This document shows positions 7,304 through 11,467 of a DNA stretch of 11,467 nucleotides, one piece after another. This DNA comes from Phenylobacterium sp. (GTDB lineage Bacteria > Pseudomonadota > Alphaproteobacteria > Caulobacterales > Caulobacteraceae). Location of the stretch: assembly GCA_028698405.1 (NCBI GenBank), contig JAQVDF010000020.1, forward strand, positions 1 to 11,467, read 5' to 3'. A model generated the notes under the pieces. That model saw only the letters and a program-made list of their open reading frames with translations, did not search any database and was not told the origin of the DNA. Both the position numbers and the translations under genes were made by a program. Numbering within the stretch: position 1 is the stretch's first letter; each line of letters opens with the position of its first letter.

Positions 7304-7309
7304 ATACTA
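7304..7309 (-). promoter_or_regulatory. Candidate -10 element for a leaderless deacetylase transcript
   Basis: On the minus strand TAGTAT (7309-7304, 4 of 6 matches to TATAAT) lies six bases before the A of the ATG at 7297. That spacing would put the transcription start at or next to the start codon. No convincing -35 is seen. Leaderless mRNAs are known to be common in Caulobacter, but this assignment is inference. Confidence 0.3.
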
Positions 7310-7329
7310 GCGCGGAACCTGCCCCTCCG

Positions 7330-7866
7330 ATGCAAGAACCAAATGTGCGCCGGGCGAAGCTCGCCGACGCCGAGACACTGGCCGCGCTGGGGGCCGCGAC
7401 CTTCACCGAGACCTTCGGCCACCTCTACGAGCCGCGCGACCTGGCCGAGTTCCTGGCCGCCGCCCACAGCCCCGCGGCGGCGCGGCAGGCGCTCTCCGAC
7501 CCGCGCCAGGCGCTGTGGCTGGCGGAGGCCGAAGGCCGGGCCGTCGGCTACGCCCTCGCCGGACCGTGCGGCCCGCCGCACCCGGCCGTCACCTCCCACT
7601 GCCTGGAGCTGAAGCGGCTCTATGTGCTGAAGCCGTGGCAGGGCGCGGGGCTGGCCGCCCGGCTGATGGACGAGGCGATGTCCTGGATGTCGTCTGCCGC
7701 CCCGCCGGCGATCTTCCTCGGCGTCTGGTCGGAGAATTTACGCGCGCAGCGATTCTACGCCCGCTGGGGCTTCCAAAAGGTCGGCGAATACGAATTCGTG
7801 GTCGGCGAGGCGCGCGACCTAAACTTCATCTTGCGCCTGCCCCTCTTGGATGGTTCTTCCAGCTAG
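7330..7866 (+). CDS. GNAT-family N-acetyltransferase, PaiA-like
   Basis: The 178-residue protein is a GNAT acetyl-CoA-dependent acetyltransferase. The acetyl-CoA loop is QGAGLA at 104-109 after the strand LELKRLYVL, and the C-terminal part has LGVWSENLRAQRFYARWGF near 130-148 with the usual Tyr. The N-terminal FTETF segment, the LE(L/I)xR(L/I)Y(V/I) strand, LGVW followed by xN, FY and GF, and the C-terminal xDLxxxxxL ending resemble Bacillus subtilis PaiA, a spermidine/spermine N-acetyltransferase; this comparison is from memory and is not proof of substrate. The ATG at 7330 gives the standard GNAT start with few leader residues; no clear Shine-Dalgarno precedes it. It is divergent from an HDAC-family gene with 32 bp between starts, which suggests opposing acetylation and deacetylation, possibly of polyamines. 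Confidence 0.9.
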   Translation: MQEPNVRRAKLADAETLAALGAATFTETFGHLYEPRDLAEFLAAAHSPAAARQALSDPRQALWLAEAEGRAVGYALAGPCGPPHPAVTSHCLELKRLYVLKPWQGAGLAARLMDEAMSWMSSAAPPAIFLGVWSENLRAQRFYARWGFQKVGEYEFVVGEARDLNFILRLPLLDGSSS

Positions 7867-7912
7867 ACCGGGGACTTAGCGGATTCTGCGCCTAGTTTTT
7901 CCCGCCGAGCGC

Positions 7913-7933
7913 CAAGGAATGGCGGAATCCTTG
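7913..7933. other. Short hairpin in the gap after the acetyltransferase gene
   Basis: CAAGGA (7913-7918) pairs with TCCTTG (7928-7933) around a nine-base loop, 47 bp after the acetyltransferase stop. No T-run follows on the plus strand. It may slow transcription leaving the acetyltransferase gene; support is weak. Confidence 0.25.
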
Positions 7934-7949
7934 CCGCGATTTAACCTCA

Positions 7950-7995
7950 GACGCTTTGACGCAGGGCGACCCGTTTGCAATTTTGACGCAGCGTC
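7950..7995 (+). promoter_or_regulatory. GACGC repeat cluster with palindrome abutting a start codon
   Basis: GACGC occurs at 7950-7954, 7958-7962 and 7985-7989, and its reverse complement GCGTC at 7991-7995. The last two form the perfect palindrome GACGC-A-GCGTC, which ends on the base before the ATG at 7996. TTTGACGCAG itself is directly repeated at 7955-7964 and 7982-7991. TTGACG at 7956-7961 also matches the -35 consensus of the Caulobacter housekeeping sigma factor, with a poor -10 (GCAATT, 7977-7982). The arrangement looks like an operator for the downstream DNA-binding protein, perhaps autoregulatory. Repeats are seen directly; the role is inferred. Confidence 0.5.
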
Positions 7996-8517
7996 ATGGC
8001 ATCGGTAGCGGCGGGAGCGATGGTTCGGATTGGCTATGTGCGTCTCCGTGACGAAGCTTCGGCGGAAGACAGTGCGCGGCTGAAGGCGATCGGCTGTCAC
8101 GTGGTGCGGGCCGAGGAGCCGGCCGGCCCGAACGATCCCGGCTCCTCCGTCCTGACCGCCATCCTCGACTTCATCGGCGAGGGCGACCAGCTGGTGGTCA
8201 CCCGGCTGGAGCACCTGGCCCACTCCACCCGCACCGTCCTGGAGGTGCTCGACCGGCTGGAGGAGCGCGGCGCCAGCCTCTACGTCGTCGAGCCGGAAAT
8301 CACCACCAGCGGCGAAAGCGGCCGGACGCTCCGCGCCGTGCTGCAGGCGGTGGCCGCGGTCGAGCGCCCGGCCCCGCTGACCCGCCGCCGGGCCGCGCCG
8401 CCGGCCCACGAGATCCTCGCGTTGCAGCGGGCCGGCCACGGCCCCGTCGAGATCGCTCGCCGCCTGGGGGTCTCGCGGATGACGGTCTGGCGCAAGCTGA
8501 AGGCCGCCGAGGCCTAG
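7996..8517 (+). CDS. Resolvase-fold HTH protein lacking the recombinase catalytic residues
   Basis: The 173-residue protein has the layout of a small serine recombinase (resolvase/invertase): an N-terminal domain beginning IGYVRLRDE near residues 12-20, the GEGDQLVVTRLEHLAHS segment near 61-77, GRTLRAVLQAVAAVER near 109-124, and a C-terminal Hin-like HTH with VEIARRLGVSRMTVWRKL at 151-168. The catalytic residues are lost. The Ser of the YxRVS motif is Arg18; the D-R-L-x-R active-site motif reads E72-H-L-A-H76, so both Arg are His; and the Arg of the xRPG loop is absent. Tyr14 and Arg16 remain. It is therefore very likely not a recombinase but a DNA-binding, possibly dimeric regulator. I chose ATG 7996, which would need leaderless translation; ATG 8020 has GGGAG only two bases upstream and would start just before the fold. 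It is monocistronic by context, and no mobile-element ends surround it. Confidence 0.75.
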   Translation: MASVAAGAMVRIGYVRLRDEASAEDSARLKAIGCHVVRAEEPAGPNDPGSSVLTAILDFIGEGDQLVVTRLEHLAHSTRTVLEVLDRLEERGASLYVVEPEITTSGESGRTLRAVLQAVAAVERPAPLTRRRAAPPAHEILALQRAGHGPVEIARRLGVSRMTVWRKLKAAEA

Positions 8518-8524
8518 GCGCAGG

Positions 8525-8542
8525 GGCGGTTTCGCGTCCGCC
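8525..8542 (+). terminator. Possible terminator hairpin after the resolvase-like gene
   Basis: GGCGG (8525-8529) and CCGCC (8538-8542) pair around an eight-base loop, eight bases after the stop. An outer CAGG (8521-8524) and CCTG (8547-8550) can pair with a bulge. No T-run follows, so Rho-independent termination is uncertain. Confidence 0.3.
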
Positions 8543-8615
8543 ATCCCCTGGACTTTGGGCGCGCGCCGCACCATCCTCAGCAGTCAAACGCCCGTTCGTC
8601 TCGAGGACGCCCTAA

Positions 8616-9791
8616 ATGTTCATGCGCTTCTTCACCGAGCTGCGCCAAGCCAAGGTGCCGGTGACGCTGAAAGAGTACCTCATGCTGATGGAGGGGCTCG
8701 ACAAGGCGGTGATCGACCGCCGGGTGGACGACTTCTACTACCTCTCGCGCTCGGCGCTGGTGAAGGACGAGAAGAACCTCGACCGCTTCGACCAGGTGTT
8801 CGGCCACGTCTTCAAAGGGCTGGAGAGGATCGAGGGCGACATCGCGGCCGACATCCCGGCCGAGTGGCTCAAGAAGATGAGCGAGAAGTTCCTCACCGAG
8901 GAGGAGAAGCAGCAGATCGAGGCCATGGGCGGCTTCGACAAGCTCATGGAAGCGCTGGCCCAGCGCATCAAGGAGCAGAAGGAGCGCCACGAGGGCGGCA
9001 ACAAGGCCATCGGCACCGGCGGCACCAGCCCCTTCGGCGCCAACGGCTACCACCCCGAAGGCATCCGCATCGGCCAGGACAAGGGCCGGCACGGCAAGGC
9101 CATCAAGGTCTGGGACAAGCGCGAGTACAAGAACCTGGACGACCAGGTCGAGCTCGGCACCCGCAACATCAAGGTCGCCCTGCGCCGGCTGCGCAAATGG
9201 GTCCGTGACGGCGCCGCCGAAGAGCTCGACATGGACGGCACCATCAAGGGCACGGCCGAGAAGGGCTATCTGGACATCCACCTGCGCCCCGAGCGCCGCA
9301 ACAAGATCAGCGTGCTGATCTTCTTCGACATCGGCGGCTCGATGGACAGCCACATCAAGGTCTGCGAGGAGCTGTTCTCCGCGGCGCGCTCCGAGTTCAA
9401 GAACATGGAGTTCTACTACTTCCACAACTGCCTCTACGAGGCCGTGTGGAAGGACAACCGGCGCCGCCACGCCGAGAAGATCCCGACTTGGGACGTGCTG
9501 CACAAGTTCCCCAGCGACTACAAGGTGATCTTCGTCGGCGACGCGACCATGAGCCCCTACGAGATCACCTATCCGGGCGGTTCGGTGGAGCACTGGAACG
9601 AGGAAGCCGGCGCCGTCTGGCTCGACCGCGTCGCCCAGATCTACGAGCACGTGGTGTGGCTCAACCCCACCGCCGAGCGGCACTGGGACTACACGCCGTC
9701 CGTCGGGCTCATCAAGCAGCTGGTCAACGACCGCATGTATCCGCTGACCCTCGAAGGGCTTGAGAAGGCGATGAAGGAACTCGCCCGCTGA
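8616..9791 (+). CDS. vWA-domain protein, CoxE-like/COG3825-type
   Basis: This 391-residue protein has a charged helical N-terminal half (residues 1-130, rich in Lys/Glu), a Gly-rich middle (GTGGTSPFGANGYHPEG near 133-149), and a von Willebrand factor A domain from about 228. The metal-site motif is FFDIGGSMD at 236-244; the usual DxSxS is DIGGS, with Gly in place of the first Ser, a variant I associate with this family. The other metal-site element is FVGDATMSP near 306-313. There is no signal peptide or membrane segment, so it is cytoplasmic. Such proteins usually work beside a MoxR-type AAA+ ATPase as metal-insertion or complex-remodelling factors, but none lies in this window. ATG 8616 has GAGGA eight bases upstream; an in-frame ATG at 8622 is less well spaced. 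The tetR gene follows 16 bp downstream. Confidence 0.85.
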   Translation: MFMRFFTELRQAKVPVTLKEYLMLMEGLDKAVIDRRVDDFYYLSRSALVKDEKNLDRFDQVFGHVFKGLERIEGDIAADIPAEWLKKMSEKFLTEEEKQQIEAMGGFDKLMEALAQRIKEQKERHEGGNKAIGTGGTSPFGANGYHPEGIRIGQDKGRHGKAIKVWDKREYKNLDDQVELGTRNIKVALRRLRKWVRDGAAEELDMDGTIKGTAEKGYLDIHLRPERRNKISVLIFFDIGGSMDSHIKVCEELFSAARSEFKNMEFYYFHNCLYEAVWKDNRRRHAEKIPTWDVLHKFPSDYKVIFVGDATMSPYEITYPGGSVEHWNEEAGAVWLDRVAQIYEHVVWLNPTAERHWDYTPSVGLIKQLVNDRMYPLTLEGLEKAMKELAR

Positions 9792-9807
9792 TCAAGGCGG
9801 CGCACGG

Positions 9808-10464
9808 ATGAGCAACCTCATCGCCCAAGACCCGCCGGCCGAAGAAGCCGAGGCCGCCACCAAGGCCTGCGTACTGGCCGCCGCCGAACGGCTGTTCGCC
9901 CTGCACGGCTTCCAGAACGTCTCGGTGCGCGACATCACCGCCGAGGCGGGGGTCAACCTCGCCTCGGTGAACTACCACTTCGGCTCTAAGGACGCGCTGC
10001 TGTTCGAGATCTTCCGCCGGCGCACGGCGGAGCTGAACCGCGAGCGGGCCAGGATGCTACACGAGGCCAACGCCCGCCACGACGGCCGCCCGCCGATCCG
10101 CGAGATCCTCGAGGCGCTGTTCGCCCCGCCGTTGCGGTGGAGCGCGCCGGACAACGCCCGGCGCATCTCGCTGCAGTTCATCATCCGCGCCCGGGGCGAG
10201 GGCACGGCGGAGATGCGCGAGGCGCTGCAGCACGACGTCTCCCACCTGGCCCGCTTCGCCGACGCGCTGATCGCGGCCCGCCCCGACCTGCCGCGCGAGG
10301 ACGTCTACTGGCGGCTGCACTTCTGCCTGGGGATGATCCACAACAGCCGCTTCGCCGAGCTCGACCGCCTGCACCACCTCTCCGGCGGGCTCACCCGCGA
10401 AGGCGACGTCGAAGCCCTCCTGCGCCGCATGGTCGACTTCGCAGAGGCCGGCTTCAAGGCTTGA
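9808..10464 (+). CDS. TetR/AcrR-family transcriptional regulator
   Basis: The 218-residue protein is a typical TetR-family repressor. An N-terminal helix (KACVLAAAERLFALHGF, near 19-35) leads into the HTH with VSVRDITAEAGVNLASVNYHF at about 38-58 (quoted in part: ITAEAGVNLASVNYHFGSK), followed by GSKDALLFEIF. The rest is an all-helical ligand and dimerisation domain with no recognisable ligand signature. The ATG at 9808 lies 16 bp after the vWA gene, preceded by AAGG at about 9794-9797, so the two are probably co-transcribed. Its last 11 bases overlap the 3' end of the convergent MFS transporter gene, a natural regulatory target for TetR proteins, though no operator can be checked because the transporter promoter lies outside the window. 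Confidence 0.93.
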   Translation: MSNLIAQDPPAEEAEAATKACVLAAAERLFALHGFQNVSVRDITAEAGVNLASVNYHFGSKDALLFEIFRRRTAELNRERARMLHEANARHDGRPPIREILEALFAPPLRWSAPDNARRISLQFIIRARGEGTAEMREALQHDVSHLARFADALIAARPDLPREDVYWRLHFCLGMIHNSRFAELDRLHHLSGGLTREGDVEALLRRMVDFAEAGFKA

Positions 10465-11467
10465 GCGCCTCGCTACGCGGCGGCGTCGCCGCCGCGAGTT
10501 CCAGCCCCCCGTAGTAGCGGCGAAGCAGAACCGCCGTCAGGGCGATGGCCGGCAGCGCGAGCAGGATCGACGGCGCCAGCGGCGCGCCCGAGGCGGCGAT
10601 CGCCGCCGCGGTCAGGCAAGCGGCGAAGCAGCCGATATCCCAGGCCCCCTCGTTGGCGATGGTGGCCCGCAGCGCGCAGGGCGAGGCCTTGACGAGGTTG
10701 CTGTTCGGCACCCCGACCGCCGGCGCCAGGAGGGCGATCGCCACCGGACCTGCCGCGTTGGCCAGCACCGCCATGGCCGGAAACCCGGCCGCCGCCGCCC
10801 GGGCCAGCACCACCAGGCCCATGGCCGAGTAGGCGATCGTCGCGGCCCGCCGCCCGCCGCCCAGGTCCACGTGCCGGCCGAGTGCGAGGCCGAACGCGGC
10901 CCCCGCTAGCCCAGCCAGAGCCATGGCGCCGCCGTAGGCCGAGAAGCTCTGGGCCAGGGTGACGAACAACACGATCTGCCAGACGTAGAAGAAGAAGCTG
11001 TCGATCCACCCGTCGAGAGCGTTGAGGGCCATGGTCAGCCGCGCGGCGCGCAGCACGCCAGACGCTTCCGCCCTCACCGGCATATTCGGCGCGCCCAGCA
11101 ACGGCAGGACGGAGAGCGCCTGCACCAGCCCGACGCCGGCGAACATCCAGCCCGGGCCGGCCGCGACCAGCGCTGCGGCGCCGACCAGCGGGGCGACGAC
11201 GCTGGCGACCGCCACCGCCGCTTCCCGGGCGCTGATCTGGTGGCCCCGATGTTCGGCGTCGCCGACGCTGGCGAAATAGGCGTTGTAGGAGACCCAGTAG
11301 ACCACCTCGGCCAGGCACCGGGTCGCGGCGAGCAGGGCCAGCTGGCGGCCGACCCCGTCCACCTGCGCCAGCAGCGGATACTGCAGTCCCATGGCCAGCA
11401 CGCCGCCCACCAGCAGCGGCTTGAGCCCGAGCCGCCGAGCAAGCGGAAGGATCGCCGGGCGCAGGAC
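10454..11467 (-). CDS. MFS transporter, C-terminal part (5' end outside window)
   Basis: The frame is open from the window edge (beginning ...RPAILPLARRLGLKPLLVGG) to TGA 10456-10454, 337 residues visible. About ten hydrophobic segments can be counted, including LAMGLQYPLLA, LALLAATRCLAEVVYW, AAVAVASVVAPLVGAA, WMFAGVGLVQALSV, FFFYVWQIVLFVTLA, AMALAGLAGAAFG, a segment in IAYSAMGLVVLARAAAAG, then three more, ending in a short cytoplasmic tail ALKP. This fits a 12-helix major facilitator superfamily permease missing its first helices and true start. The Gly/Ala-rich helices and the R(x)G/GRH loop after the middle break support MFS. Substrate is unknown. A GTG at 11410 is not the start, because the frame continues upstream with transporter-like sequence. 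It converges on tetR with an 11-bp overlap. Confidence 0.85.
   Translation of the reverse strand, partial: VLRPAILPLARRLGLKPLLVGGVLAMGLQYPLLAQVDGVGRQLALLAATRCLAEVVYWVSYNAYFASVGDAEHRGHQISAREAAVAVASVVAPLVGAAALVAAGPGWMFAGVGLVQALSVLPLLGAPNMPVRAEASGVLRAARLTMALNALDGWIDSFFFYVWQIVLFVTLAQSFSAYGGAMALAGLAGAAFGLALGRHVDLGGGRRAATIAYSAMGLVVLARAAAAGFPAMAVLANAAGPVAIALLAPAVGVPNSNLVKASPCALRATIANEGAWDIGCFAACLTAAAIAASGAPLAPSILLALPAIALTAVLLRRYYGGLELAAATPPRSEALKP

Noticed and set aside
5806..7612. Plus-strand open frames opposite the phosphatase and deacetylase genes
   Set aside because: They are antisense to genes with complete catalytic motifs and have biased Arg/Ala/Gly composition.
7996..8517. Active site-specific recombinase or mobile-element remnant
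   Set aside because: The catalytic Ser and Arg residues are gone, no terminal repeats or attachment sites flank it, and its composition matches the neighbours.
8577..9683. Long minus-strand frame opposite the vWA gene
   Set aside because: It is a Val/Leu/Asp/His-rich antisense shadow with no domain pattern. The plus-strand frame has a clear vWA motif and Shine-Dalgarno.

Overview
The window is GC-rich chromosomal DNA of an alphaproteobacterium, most likely Caulobacterales (Caulobacter/Phenylobacterium type). I base this on the very high G+C, the flgA-flgH flagellar pair lying close to an isoprenoid operon (HDAC-family gene, xseB, ispA, dxs), and start signals that often lack a clear Shine-Dalgarno sequence. 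The genus is inferred, not proven. I see no tRNA, rRNA, CRISPR array, insertion sequence, attachment site or replication origin.

Layout. (1) Positions 1-851, plus strand: the 3' end of flgA, whose reading frame appears broken by one missing base, then flgH (L-ring lipoprotein). (2) Positions 852-2466, plus strand: three tandem diverged copies of a small exported protein family that I cannot name. Each has an N-terminal export signal and two conserved cysteines. The first start codon lies in a perfect 10-bp inverted repeat. The middle copy has an in-frame TAA where its neighbours have a conserved Tyr. (3) Positions 2514-7297, minus strand, transcribed right to left: HDAC-family deacetylase, histidine phosphatase, xseB, ispA, dxs. 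The last three are the conserved xseB-ispA-dxs cluster, which supplies DXP and then FPP for isoprenoids (quinones, carotenoids or hopanoids, undecaprenyl carrier) plus the exonuclease VII small subunit. (4) Position 7330 onward, plus strand: a PaiA-like GNAT acetyltransferase divergent from the deacetylase, with only 32 bp between them. (5) Positions 7996-8517: a small protein with a serine-resolvase fold and a C-terminal HTH that has lost the catalytic serine and the key arginines. A cluster of GACGC repeats ending in a palindrome directly abuts its start. (6) Positions 8616-10464: a vWA-domain protein (CoxE-like/COG3825-like) and a TetR-family regulator 16 bp downstream. (7) Positions 10454-11467, minus strand: the C-terminal part of an MFS transporter, whose stop overlaps the convergent tetR stop.

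Most of the window is ordinary housekeeping and conserved accessory content. The parts most worth a second look are the catalytically dead resolvase-like regulator with its repeat-rich leader, the exported-protein triplet with its nonsense codon and start-codon hairpin, and the divergent acetyltransferase/deacetylase pair. I do not see clear evidence of a large undescribed system.
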